A stretch of 64,000 bases of DNA from Cichorium intybus (lineage: Eukaryota > Streptophyta > Magnoliopsida > Asterales > Asteraceae): positions 51,670,008 to 51,734,007 of the forward strand of contig CM042012.1 in NCBI GenBank assembly GCA_023525715.1, in the 5' to 3' direction. Positions 52,722-63,896 of this stretch are shown here, one piece after another. Within the stretch, counting starts at the first letter, position 1, and the number at the start of each line of letters is the position of its first letter. The position numbers were made by a program, and so were the translations under genes. The notes under the pieces were generated by a model. The model worked only from the letters and a program-made list of their open reading frames with translations. It searched no databases and was not told the origin of the DNA.

Positions 52722-53704
52722 TGACTCGCCTAGGTCGTCGTGCGATCAAAAATAAGAAAATACCTAACACACACTAGTATAGTGGTAGTCAGGGTCGATC
52801 CACAGGAGTTACGTGGTCGAGACAGGTGACAAATTACCAACTGCAGTGTCACGCTACAGTCAGAGCATCTAGTTCCTAACTTTTGCTGACAAATCCCAAA
52901 AATCATTATCTCAAATAATTCCAAACAAACATTCACTAATCTAAAGTCCAAACCAACAACTAATCCTAATTGCTCACTGAAATCAGAAGTATATCTCAAA
53001 ATCAGACGCAATCAAGATCAATCCAATCATCAAACATAATCCAAACATCCAATAATCATTCAAAAGCATAAACTACCGAAAAGAGAACAATTACTAATAA
53101 CCAAATGCTTCATTAACAAAACTCAGATCCCACTCATTCAAAACAGCAAACAAACATCCAAAAACAGAACTAAGACTTAGTATCAATGGTTGTCACTCCC
53201 AAAGACACTAGCCAAATATTACTAACTATGAATCTAATTGAAAATTAAAGAGAAAAAACATAAAAAATACCAATTAATGGTTGCTGAAGCTAAAACTCGG
53301 AGTCAAAGGGTCTTGGGAGTCGATTTTATGCCAAGCCTCTACTAAATTTTTCGACCTAAAACCCTCTATTTATAGTTGCAAAATTTAAGCGACGTGCCGC
53401 GTACAGATGATTTCCGCGGCGCGCGTATGGGTTTATCCCCGTTTTTTCGGCATTTGAATGTTTTCCACCGCCTCATCACCGCGTCGCGCCTTTGTGAATC
53501 CCGCCGCGCGCTTGCGAATTCGCCTAATATTGCCTTGATATTCACACTTCTTCCAAATTGTACACCTTTGGTCCCTGTTTTCATCTTTTTCTTGCACAAT
53601 AGCACTAGCACAAAAGTGAGTAATACCAGTAGATATATGATATAATTTCACTAAGAATAGGGCTCAACAACAACTAAAATATTTGATATTACTAGGCGTT
53701 GTCA
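52722..53704 (-). repeat. Athila-2 3' LTR
   Basis: 983 bp, nearly identical to 59964-60948. TATA-like CTATTTATAG at 53366-53375, with GC-rich motifs at 53390-53523 upstream in sense direction (CCGCGGCGCGC 53414, CGCGTCGCG 53480, GCCGCGCGC 53503). Confidence 0.9.
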
Positions 53705-54721
53705 AACACCTCACACTTGTGCCTTGCTTGTCCCCAAGCAAGAGAGTTTTTAACAAATTCTAATAAAGACTCAAACAATTTTTTACTGTGTTTAACTTCA
53801 AAGCTTATTGCCTTATGAGTTAGAGTGAAATAGTTCATGAAAACATAATCGGAATGTTCTTTGGAATTCATGGCTTCTAAAGAACCCTTGATTACAAATT
53901 TTCTGTCCACAATGAAGTGTACGTACTCATTCAGATTCTAATGCCCATTAAAGAATTTTCCATGACTTTCGATGTTGTCCGTGTATCGAGCTTTCAGAAA
54001 TATCATCCCAGACCAGACGATCTTAGGTGGTAAGGTGCATAAATGCCTTTTTCGAGGCCACCCTTTTCGGACCTACCGGCTCGAACAACAAAGGCCACTG
54101 ATTGACAATTCCTTCCTAAATTCCAATCCTAAAACTCTCCAATCGTCTAACTCCTAAAACTCAGCTTATTTGACTAAACCTATAGCATGATCACAACTAA
54201 ACAGTATTTCTCGAAAAATACCAATGCTATAAACAACCATAAACTATTCGTTTCAAAATTACAATCTATTAAAAATTGAAAAAGTTGCTAAAAATTTTGA
54301 AAATCGGTCATTTTCCGCAAAAATTTCAAAAAACTACTCTTTCGACCGTCCACACCCCACACTTAAAACCGTACAACGTCCCCGTTGTACATAAAAATGT
54401 CAAAACAAGGGAGAAAGAGTTACCCCTTTAGACGGTTGAACTGCTTGATTGGTACTCGGTGTCACAGGTATAAATACGCACAAAAAGGTCCTTGATTAGC
54501 GTTCTGGAGTTGTAGCGCAACAGTGAACACGCCAGTGGTCAAACAAGTGGAGGGGGCATGGTGACCCCACACTTGCTTGAAACAACTCCCCCAATTTTGG
54601 TATCACATGCAAGACTCAAAGAAACATCAAATGCAAACAGACACAAATAAAATATAAACAGACAAAAGATAGAAAGTGTCATAGTACAGTACATATATCC
54701 AAAAGAAAATAAGAAAATACA
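53705..54721 (-). other. Athila-2 3' untranslated region
   Basis: AT-rich, with several TTGTCCCCAAGCAAG and CCACACTTG phrases that recur at about 54352-54360 and 54566-54590. No gene recognised. Confidence 0.5.
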
Positions 54722-55980
54722 TCAATCGCCACCTGGTGGCCTGGAAGGTCCAGCCTCATGATCATGGGCTCGGGCTGGAAATGGTCGGGGGCGGAGTCCC
54801 TGCTGTATGGCTAGATCCAAAAGTACCTCCCCAATCCACTCCAGCTGGTCCTCAATCCTAGTGACCCTGGCCTCCGATCGATGGATGGCCGATGGATCAT
54901 CCTGCTGTGGCTGTGGTGCTGGCTCTGCTAGTGCTGGTGCTGGTGCTGCCGGTCTCCGGCGTCTCCTACCCAGCTGGGCGTATGCTGGCTGGGGGTCCTG
55001 GGGTGCCTCAGTTGCCACCCTCACGTACTGGCCCGGGCGCTGCTGCTCAATCAGCCCCATGTTCTCCGAAGCCCGCGCCATAGTGTGAACTGGAGGTAGA
55101 GCAGTCAAAGAGGCCACAGTCGCGGCAGTAAGGATCCGGTAAGAACGGGCTAGGCGGGTGATGTAATGCCTGCGGGCCAGAGGACTGCTGGAAGAGGCAC
55201 CCGTCGCACTGGTGGACAGAGAGACAGCTAGGGCAAACGGGAGGTTGAGGAACCTGGAGGGGTCAAAGAGCACACAGAGATACGTCATGTCCTCACCGGA
55301 CACCTTCTCGCCCCCTCCCTGTGCATGATGGAGTTGGAGACGATTCGGTGCATAAGCCGGTGAAGCGGGTTGCGGAGCTGGCTCTCCCTGGCCGACCCCG
55401 CCTCAAAGTACACATTGGACAGAAGTGTGCAAATCACCGGATTGGCATCCCTCTCGGGCTGCCCCTGGATGCACGCATGAAAGAACTGCGCGAAGTGGCG
55501 GTGCTGGAGGTCCGCCTCCGTGTAGATACCCGTGCGCCTCCCAAAATCCCAGAGACTGCACTCCCTGGGGACACCCCCCAATCTGAATCGGATGAGCCTG
55601 GATCGGGCCTCCTGAGAACCCGGTACATAGCGAACCGTGGCAAGAAACTCCAAAAGAAGCTCCGTATATACAGTGTCGTCCTGGGTGGCCATGAGCCTAT
55701 CCCAGCCACGACAAGTGTATAAAGCATCTCCGTGGGTCCATGTGCGGTGAAGAAATGGCTCGATCTCGCCCCAAAGCCCTGCGTCTCTGAGGATATCCCG
55801 GTCAATGATCGTCGCCACTAGAACCCGGCGACCAATATGGGCATCCCTCCTCGAAATATACTCCACTGAACTGTCCAGCTCAGTGGGGAACTGAAGAAAT
55901 GGATGATCAAGCCTGAAAGACATCTGCACAAAAATAGCCAGACAAAATATTTTGCAAATTAAGTCCCTTTTCTTCCCCAC
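54722..55980 (-). pseudogene. Athila-2 ORF2 (ATHILA ORF-1-like), one frameshift
   Basis: Sense frame 55980-55285 has YTELLLEFLATVRY, IRFRLGGVPRECSLWDFGRRTGIYTE and NPLHRLMHRIVSNSI, which resemble the ATHILA domain (PF03078). It continues after a shift in a G-rich run near 55310 as GEDMTYLCVLFDPSRFLNL and an Arg/Pro-rich tail to 54722. It is homologous in position and motif order to 19975-18644 in Athila-1 but divergent in sequence. GC content is far above the surroundings (54730-55700), perhaps from codon preference of a recently active lineage. Confidence 0.75.
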
Positions 55981-56286
55981 TGCACCGCAGCGCGGCGAGC
56001 GGCTGTTTCAAATTCTAAACCCAAAGTCGTTGATTTTCTCCTGTTAACTCGATCCAAACACACTACAAGGTAGCCTAAGCACCGACTAACTCTTTTAGGG
56101 TCATTATTTGGCAAAATAAACACCCTACGAGTCAGCATTCGCGATTTCTAAGTTTTTGAGTTCTTTGGATAAATCGACCAAATCACTTGCCTAATAGCTA
56201 GTTTTAACAAGTAAAAACTAGTTAGAACGACGTACCTTAGTAGCGGGAATGCAATGGGCAAGAAAAACTCGAGAAAATTTTTGATG

Positions 56287-56472
56287 ATCAGAGCTCTGCG
56301 GCGTGTGTGTGTGAATAGTGTCGCGGCTTACCTTTTAACGGAGGGAACCGACTGATCGAATCCCGCGACGCGGATATGAGCAGACCGCGGCGCGCATGTT
56401 CCCAAATCAACCCCTGCACATCGGGTTGGTTTACGATCCCGTGGCGTGCAAAACTCCTGACCGCGACGCGGT
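56287..56472 (-). promoter_or_regulatory. GC-rich palindrome cluster upstream of ORF2
   Basis: CCGCGACGCGG, an 11-bp odd palindrome, occurs at 56363-56373 and 56461-56471; CCGCGGCGCGC at 56385-56395; TGCGGCG and GTCGCGGC nearby. CCGCGGCGCGC and CGCGACGCG (as its complement CGCGTCGCG) also occur in the LTR upstream of TATA. The cluster lies 310-490 bp upstream of the ORF2 start, the same place as the Athila-1 internal cluster. Confidence 0.55.
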
Positions 56473-56544
56473 CATCAAAAATTCAATTTTTTCTTCAATT
56501 CAACCCCACACTTGCCTTAGACCAATAATACCTGCGATGACGAT

Positions 56545-58461
56545 TGTAACACCCGGCTTATTAACAAAAACAGCCCAAAATTTTTTATTTTTCAAACAAA
56601 ATATTTTACAATCAAAACCATAAGTATGGGGTATTAGTTAACAAAATACGAGTACAAGTGTATCACGAAGTACAATACATAAATATTATACATTCTTCAA
56701 GCCGGGATGTCACTTCAAATCCTAAGTCTTCAGTCACGGACTTTATCTTTCCCCTTGGCGGGATCACGCTCACCTGCAGGGACATATCAATAAAACCGTG
56801 AGCTATAAAGCCCAATGAGTAATCAAATCAAATATAACATGTATAAGAATAAAATTCTCTATACAAGTCAATAAGCATTATCGTATAACATACGATCATA
56901 TATGTCTCACGGGTTTATCCCGCTTTTGCCTAGACTCACGGCTCCGTTCTTGTCATCTCAATGACTCACGGCTTATCCGGTATTGTCTTATATAGGTTTG
57001 ACTCACAGCTCCGTTCTTGTCTATTGTAGACTCACGGCTTATCTTGTATTGTCGTATATGGGTTGACTCACAGCTCCGTTCTTGTCTATCGTAGACTCAC
57101 GGCTTATCTGGTATTGTCATATCATTTATATTTATTGACTCACAGCTCCGTTCTTGTCTATATCAGACTCACGGCTTATCTGGTATTGTCATATTGTCTC
57201 ATCATGAAATCTGTAAATTTCGTCCCCAAAAACTAATTCCATCTGCAGTTGCTCATTCCATATTTATCACATCGGATACGAGTGAGATTACTCACCTTGG
57301 TGATTGCTACAACTAGCTCTTGTTATTTCTTGCCTTCCAACGTAGTCCGTAAGACTTTGTCCCGTACTTATAATTTCGTTCATTTTCAAAATAATTATAG
57401 GTTAACAGCCATTCTAATTGACTCTAATGCATAAGAGTTCAATAATAAATCATTATAAACAATGGCTAGATAATAAATTTTCCATTTACTATCTTTTCAT
57501 GAGTTTTACTATTCACCGAGGCATTCGTATTGATCTACAGTGCCCCCGAGATGTCGAAAACTCAATTCAAAAATTTTCCCAAACTTTTCAGACCATAACG
57601 AGCCTACGGTTCAAGTTTGAGGTAAATCGGACAAGCCAAACAAAAGATAGCATTTCTGATTCCCTGTCCCAGGGGCGCACTGCGCCTAGAAGGGGGGCGC
57701 ACTGCGCCTAGCGCCAGTGCAGGTCTCCTGTCCAGTCGCGAATTGTGCACTGTAGCTTGCAGTTTTGGTCTATAAGTTCTTAATGTTGTTCTTAACCATT
57801 TGGGGTTTATTTCTAGGCTAAAACCTTCTATCAAAACAAGGTTTTCAACCCCCAAAACCCACTCAATCAATCATATGAAGAATTAGGGTTCTTAGTTCTA
57901 AAAAACCCCAAAACTTCAAATTCATCAAGAATAACAATCTACTTCCATTATCTTGAATTAAGCCCTTATTAGCATGACTTAATGGAAGTATTACATCAAT
58001 TTAATCACATAATCACAATTGAAAATGCAGTTTTCAGTTCCTATAAAATTCATTAAGATCAAACAATCAAGAACTTGGAATACTTACCTTTCAAGCTTCC
58101 AATTCCAAACTTTGAATGCTATAATCCGATTTTCAAGCTTCAATCTTCAAGAACCCTTCAAAGCTTTGCAGAAATCGCACAAGGAAACTCTCCCGTAACT
58201 CCCAAAAATCTGCACAAGTCTTACCTTTTATACCTCCAGAAATTGCAATTTGGTCCTTGAAGTTGCATTTCTTAAACTTTTGCCACAACTTACACAATTT
58301 ATGACAAAAATCAGATTTTATAACATTTTAAGTCCACAACTCAAAATATTATTACAAAACAAATCCTTTTCTGTCCAAAAGACCAAATTACCCTTCTAAG
58401 GTAAAATGACCAATTTGCCCTTTTTATTATAATTACATAATAAACATGTTTTGGCGTTACA
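56545..58461 (-). mobile_element. Solo LTR of a chromovirus-like element in Athila-2
   Basis: 1917 bp from TGTAACACCCGGC to GGCGTTACA, flanked by perfect ACGAT duplications (56540-56544, 58462-58466). In minus orientation it reads TGTAACG...CGGGTGTTACA, the same end pattern as 47294-48666. It contains no coding sequence. GGGGCGCACTGCGCCTAG is tandemly duplicated near 57671-57710. Confidence 0.85.
56933..57196. repeat. ~67 bp tandem repeat inside the solo LTR
   Basis: Four units starting GACTCACRGCTCCGTTCTTG at 56933, 57000, 57065 and 57137. Each has a second half-unit GACTCACGGCTTATC followed by TGGTATTGTC. Confidence 0.85.
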
Positions 58462-58608
58462 ACGATGATATAATATTCCTAGTTACTAAGAAAGACAGTA
58501 CCTACCTATGAAAGATGGGTTGCCTCCCAACAAGCGCTAAGTTTAACGTCTTCAGCCAAACACATAATCCATCTACAGCTACGGTGGATCGTATGCCTTC
58601 TTCATCCA

Positions 58609-59859
58609 CTAATTTTCAGTCACCACCGTCCCTTTATTGACCCACTGCTCCTCAAATTTTCCTAGGTCGAATGGCTTGCCGGTTCCTCTACTGCTGCCCG
58701 GTTGCTGTTTCCTGATCAATTCCCGTGAATGTTTGGAGGTAGCTTTGAACCTCCAAGCTCGATCCTTCCTTCTGCATCTCTTCAAAATTACTGGTTTGAT
58801 GTGAAGCACACCCAGTGCTGCTCCCAGTAAGTGTTCCCCAAGTTGTTTGTTGCTCGCATCTCGCATGGTGTCTTCATTTTGCAATTTTGGCTTGCAGTGC
58901 CAATAGAAAATTTCCAATCGAATGGGATCGGAAGGCAACATGTCAGGATGCTTCCATATATCCTCATCGATGGTATTAATCACATCTAATTTTCCATTCA
59001 CGAATGGATCATGAGTGGCGATAAAATCATGTTTATTATTTTCAAAAACCAACTCGTCAGTATCATCTTCTTGATCATCGTCCAATAGGTGGATCGGGAC
59101 CAAGAGTGAATGACTGGGTTGATCTGGTGGTGGTATAAAGTCACCCATCACCAGATCCTTACTTTCAAAATACTCAAAATTTTCAAAAATTATAGGTTCG
59201 GGGGTAGTATTGTCATCTACACCCCCTTCCCCAATAGTATCAACAACTTCAACAATTTCAGGAGTCGTTGGGCTGGGGTCTGTACTATCACTTACAGCCC
59301 CTTCCACAACATCCTCCTTAATCAAATTGTCTGGTGATGGTATGGATTCACTCATCACCAGATCATCATTTTCAAAAATATCAAAAACATCAAGAGCTAT
59401 TGAGTCAGAGGCAGCATTGTCACCTACAACCTCTTCCTCAACAACATTTTAGACCATCTTGTTGGTCTCTTGACTTTCCCAAGGTGTATGCCCTTCCATT
59501 ACATATTCAGGTGATGCAAGTTCACAAACAGTATTATCACTCGCATAAAAATCACTCGCCTTAGGTTCTGGCGAGGGTGGTGAACATTCCCAACTTTCCT
59601 CTAACTTATCTAATGAAACTTGCAATTTTTCAAGAGCATTAGCCTGGTCCTTCTGCACTTGGATGGTGCTAGCCATGAGCTCCAATACTTGGGCCCAAGT
59701 TACAGAATTTTTAGGTTGATATGGCTCCTCGGTCTGCCATCCATTGTCATCGAATGATCCATTGTAGTAATCATCCTCGTAATAGATGCCAGCCGGATTT
59801 TCATAATACTCATAATACTGATTCTGGTACATGTAATCGCCCATTATGAGGATGCACAC
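58609..59859 (-). pseudogene. Unrecognised acidic repeat ORF in the gag position
   Basis: One frame of 416 codons with a single in-frame TAA at 59449-59451. It begins just inside the primer site, where gag should be, but has no Gag, knuckle or protease motif. Residues 1-50 are Tyr-rich (YMYQNQYYEYYENPAGIYYE). The middle is strongly acidic, with diverged repeats around NDDLVMSESIPSPDN and SKDLVMGDFIPPPDQ. The C-terminus is basic (KPVILKRCRRKDRAWRFK), which could bind nucleic acid. I do not recognise the family. It may be a fast-evolving replacement for gag in a non-autonomous Athila lineage, or an extra gene. Confidence 0.6.
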
Positions 59860-59941
59860 ATACCAAAAATCAAAAGCTAAAATTAAACATCCAAAAATCA
59901 GAAACTAAATCCTGCAGATCACCTACTCTCAAGCTCACAAC

Positions 59942-59959
59942 TCCCCGGCAACGGCGCCA
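59942..59959 (-). other. Primer-binding site of Athila-2
   Basis: Sense TGGCGCCGTTGCCGGGGA, identical to that of Athila-1 over 18 bases. Confidence 0.85.
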
Positions 59960-59963
59960 AAAT

Positions 59964-60948
59964 TGGACTCGCTTAGGTCGTCATGTGGTCAAAAATAAGA
60001 AAATATCTAACACACACTAGTATAGTGGTAGTCAGGGTCGATCCACAGGAGTTACGTGGTCGAGACAAGTGACAGATTACCAACTGCAGTGTCACGCTAC
60101 AGTCAGAGCATCTAGTTCCTAACTTTTGCTAACAAATCCCAAAAATCATAAACTCAAATAATTCCAAAAAAACATTCACTAATCTAAAGTCCAAACCAAC
60201 AACTAATCCTAATTGGTCACTGAAATCAGAAGTATATCTCAAAATCAGAAGCAATCAAGATCAATCCAAACATCAAACATAATCCAAACATCTAATAATC
60301 ATTCAAAAGCATAAACTACCGAAAAGAGAACAATTACTAATAACCAAATGCTTCATTAACAAAACTCAGATCCCACTGATTCAAAACAGTAAACAAACAT
60401 CCAAAAACAGAACTAACACTTAGTATCAATGGTTGTCACTCCCAAAGACACTAGCCAAATATTACTAACTATGAATCTAATTGAAAATTAAAGAGAAAAA
60501 ACATAAAAAATACCAATTGATGGTTGCTGAAGCTAAAACTCGGAGTCAAAGGGTCTTGGGAGTCAATTTTATGCCAAGTCTCTGCTAATTTTTTCGACCT
60601 AAAACCCTCTATTTATAGTTGCAAAATTTAAGCGACCGCGCCGCGCACAGATGATTTCTGCGACGCGCGTATGAGTTTATCCCCGTTTTTTCGGCATTTG
60701 AATGTTTTCCACCGCCTCATCACCGCGTCGCGCCTTTGTGAATCCCGCGGCGCGCATACGAATTCGCCTAATATTGCCTTGATCTTCACACTTCTTCCAA
60801 ATTGTACGCCTTTGGTCCATGTTTTCATCTTTTTCTTGCAAAATAGCACTAGCACAAAAGTGAGTAATACCAGTAGATATATGGTATAATTTCACTAAGA
60901 ATAGGGCTCAACAACGACTAAAATATTTGATATTACTAGGCGTTGTCA
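59964..60948 (-). repeat. Athila-2 5' LTR
   Basis: 985 bp. It carries the same GC-rich cluster (CGCGTCGCG at 60724-60732) and TATA box. The primer site lies four bases from its edge. Confidence 0.9.
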
Positions 60949-61262
60949 TCGAGATTAGTGTTTAGGTTAGGAATCTATGATATTTCAAATTATCGAAAAA
61001 ATATCTATAACATATATTTTTAATTTTATATATTAATTATTAATTGGATAACTAGGTTGGATATTAATTGGATGTCCATTGGTTCGGTTCGGTTGGTTAT
61101 CCAATGGACTTTAATATCATCCAAAAATTGATCCAACTTAATTGGATTCTGAAATTTCGAAACCCATCCAATCCAATTAAGGTTGGATATCCTATACAAT
61201 TGGTTGGTTTTTAATTGGATTGATCGGTTGCATTGTATCGGCTTTTTCTGCACACCCCTAGC
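60949..61262. mobile_element. hAT-like remnant, right part
   Basis: Ends TGCACACCCCTA (complement TAGGGGTGTGCA), identical to the left end of the hAT element at 31571. The interior is packed with TTGGAT and ATCCAA words. It continues the 52461-52721 segment across Athila-2. Confidence 0.6.
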
Positions 61263-61499
61263 TCCTGCCTTGCTTGTGCCCCAACACTCTCAAAACAATT
61301 CTCGAGCTCAGAGGACATGTCAGCAAATGACAGGCTATCAACCTCATTCGACTCATTATCTCGGGATTGCAACGGAAGATGAAGACTTGATTGAGGTTAT
61401 GGAGGAAGCATAATAGAAAGAAGGTTTGGGTTTAGATTTGCAACAGACGTCTATAAAACAAGTTTTACTTAGTTTGATTTATTCCTTAAAAATAATTGC
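61263..61499. other. Short segment between hAT remnant and copia-2 leader
   Basis: A plus-strand frame (PQHSQNNSRAQRTCQQ... GIATEDEDLIEVMEEA) is open to 61413 and looks protein-like. It lies antisense to copia-2 and I recognise nothing in it. It may be the 5' gag region read on the wrong strand. Confidence 0.3.
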
Positions 61500-61801
61500 C
61501 CAATATTATGTAACAAGGCTAGGATCCATATTTCACTTCATGATGTGAAAAAGGATATCGTAATCACACCGTGCAGTTATTTAGGTAGGTAAAACTTTTC
61601 ACCAATTTCAATCACCATGAAATTCCTAGGTCTATGAGATTCATTGACTAAGGTTAATTGCATGTTAATCTCGATTATGCTCATCTTACTCTATAATAGG
61701 ATATCGTGGATCATGGATTATCGGTGGATCAACCATGAAAAAACTGCATGATTCTCGTCTTAAGATACGCTTGAGTATCTCGTGTGCCTGATCATCTTCA
61801 A

Positions 61802-61858
61802 TTATAATCTCAATTTGACGTGTCGGCGAACCGCACACGTTCCACCAACATATTATAA
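61802..61858 (-). other. Copia stem-loop, copy e
   Basis: The 22-base core is at 61821-61842 (TGTCGGCGAAC, then CGCACACGTTC). The inner stem TTGACG/CACCAA has two mismatches, but outer arms TTATAAT (61802-61808) and ATTATAA (61852-61858) pair perfectly. Confidence 0.6.
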
Positions 61859-62017
61859 AGAAAATGCACATTTTTCATGGGTAGCATATGATTCACATTT
61901 TTATTTTACTTAAAACGGGATTTTTGATTTTATATTTCAAGTTAATACTTTTTAACTTGAAACATTGCCTATTAAACCCTTTCGACAACTCCACTCAAGA
62001 AAAATGTAGCAGGCGGT

Positions 62018-63170
62018 GAGAGTGGTAAGCAATGAAGGCTTTTAAAAACCAACCTCATTAGGAATCAAAGAAACCTTCTTCAAACCTTCTAAAACACATT
62101 TTAAAGAGTGGGTGAGCCTAGTCATGCTTGCATATTAGGCAATAAGGGTTTAAACTTGGAGGCAAAGAAACTTAGGGTTGTAAACCCTAGCCGTCATGAA
62201 ACCCTAGCTTTCCAAAAATCCTAGTTCAGGAAACCCTGGTTTTCAGGAAAACCCTTATGTACAAAAAAGGCCCAAGGTCACTACTAAGCCCTAGTTATTT
62301 TGAAATTCAATCTAGCATGACCCTATTTTTCAAAAATCACATGCAAATCCTAGGAAAATGCATTCTAGCATAAACCCTAATATTGAAAATCATAAACCCT
62401 AATGAGAGTGGTAAGCAATGAAGGCTTTTAAAAACCCACCTCATTAGGAATCAAAGAAACCTTCTTCAAACCTTCTAAAACACATTTTAAAGAGTGGGTG
62501 AGCCTAGTCATGCTTGCATGTTAGGCAATAAGGGTTTAAACTTGGAGGCAAAGAAACTTAGGGTTGTAAACCCTAGCCGTCATGAAACCCTAGCTTTCCA
62601 AAAAATCCTAGTTCAGGAAACCCTGGTTTTCAGGAAAACCCTTATGCACAAGAAAGGCCCAAGGTCACTACTAAGCCCTAGTTATTTTGAAATTCAATCT
62701 AGCATAACCCTATTTTTCAAAAATCACATGCAAATCCTAGGAAAATGCATTCTAGCATAAACCCTAATATTGAAAATCATAAACCCTAATGAGAGTGGTA
62801 AGTAACGAAGGCTTTTAAAAACCAACCTCATTAGGAATCAAAGAAACCTTCTTCAAAGCTTCTAAAACACATTTTAGAGAGTGGGTGAGCCTAGTCATTC
62901 TTGCATATTAGGCAATAAGGGTTTAAACTTGGAGGCAAAGAAAGTTAGGGTTGTAAACCCTAGCCGTCATGAAACCCTAGCTTTCTAAAAATCCTAGTTC
63001 AGGAAACTCTAGTTTTTAGGAAAAACCCTAATTCACAAGAAAGGACCAAGGTCACTACTAAGCCCTAGTTATTTTGAAATTCAATCTAGCATAACCCTAT
63101 TTTTCAAAAATCACATGCAAATCTTAGGAAAATGCATTCTAGCATAAACCCTAATGTTGAAAATCATATC
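62018..63170. repeat. Three tandem copies of a 386-bp unit
   Basis: Units begin GAGAGTGGTAAG at 62018, 62404 and 62791 (periods 386 and 387). They are very similar, with few substitutions (the third is most diverged). Each includes repeated AAACCCTAG/AACCCTAA words. Position is the leader just downstream of the primer site in sense. Confidence 0.95.
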
Positions 63171-63197
63171 ATGCAATTTCAATGGCTCTAATACCAA

Positions 63198-63896
63198 TGA
63201 AGGGTTTTGATCATAATAACAACATTATATTCTTGTAGAAGTCTTAACAAGATCAAATCAAGTGTTCATACAATAACTACCAACGATAATATTGTTCAAA
63301 TCAAATGTAGCAACTAAATTTCAATAAGAAAATTTTCCTCTCTAATTGCTAGAGATTTCAGTGTTTCAGATCTTGTTCTTGCAACCTTGAATTGGATATA
63401 GAGGATCCAAATCAGAACCCTTTTTTGGTTCACACCCAAGAACACCAGAAGAACAAATAGACATCGCTTCCACAAGGGAGGAGGCAAGAGGTACACAAAT
63501 CCTAGTTAGGGTTTAGAAAAATCACCAAAGACAGAGGGGAGGGAGGGTGGTGGCACACAAGGGGTAAGGAAGGAGTGCTAGGGTTTGATCCCTATCTCTC
63601 TATTTATAGGGAAACCCTGACTTAGCCACAAAACTACCTCTCCTTTGCCACTTATCCCCTTGACTGTTTCTATTAATGAAATTCTTTTAATTAATTAACA
63701 TCCAGTCCCTGTAATTAATTCTTCCAAATTAATTTCTAATTAATTATCATAACATGACAAATTAATAAATTAGTTTCTCCCAATTTAGTTCTGTCACTAA
63801 TTTTCTTTTACTGAGTTATGAGGGCAACCCAAAAAAAACTTTTTTATTATTAGAAATATTACCAGCAGTTAATGACCTTGGACTCTATTTCCGACA
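63198..63896 (-). repeat. Copia-2 5' LTR
   Basis: 699 bp from TGAAGGG to CCGACA. Sense primer site TGGTATTAGAGC (63185-63196), with one change from the usual TGGTATCAGAGC, lies beside it. TATA-like CTATTTATAGGG near 63599. It matches 48672-49131 and the inverted piece 45725-45955. Confidence 0.85.

Larger units (their letters stand above)
52722..60948 (-). mobile_element. Athila-2: Athila-like element with an unusual ORF1
   Basis: LTRs of 983 and 985 bp and perfect target duplications TCGAG at 52717-52721 and 60949-60953. The Athila-type primer site at 59942-59959 sets minus orientation. Sense order: acidic ORF1 (59859-58609), GGAGGCAACCC segment, a nested solo LTR (56545-58461), GC-rich palindrome cluster, ORF2 (55980-54722, ATHILA-like). 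No recognisable Gag, protease, reverse transcriptase or integrase, so it must rely on proteins from other elements. Confidence 0.9.
61500..63184 (-). other. Copia-2 5' leader
   Basis: Matches the copia-1 leader from 61500 to about 61910. It contains stem-loop copy e and, nearer the primer site, three tandem copies of a 386-bp unit absent from copia-1. Confidence 0.7.

Noticed and set aside
53433..53651. 72-81 codon ORFs in Athila-2 LTRs (also at 60628-60895)
   Set aside because: Present in both LTRs as a by-product of LTR identity; no protein motif and antisense or sense to promoter sequence.
54807..55722. Plus-strand ORFs of 93, 63 and 133 codons
   Set aside because: Antisense shadows of the GC-rich Athila-2 ORF2; no family resemblance.
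62494..62760. 88-codon plus-strand ORF
   Set aside because: Lies in the second 386-bp repeat; the matching frames in units 1 and 3 are interrupted, so it is not conserved.
62018..63170. CRISPR-like direct repeats
   Set aside because: Units are 386 bp and contiguous without spacers; other arrays (39-67 bp) are plain tandem repeats in plant LTRs.
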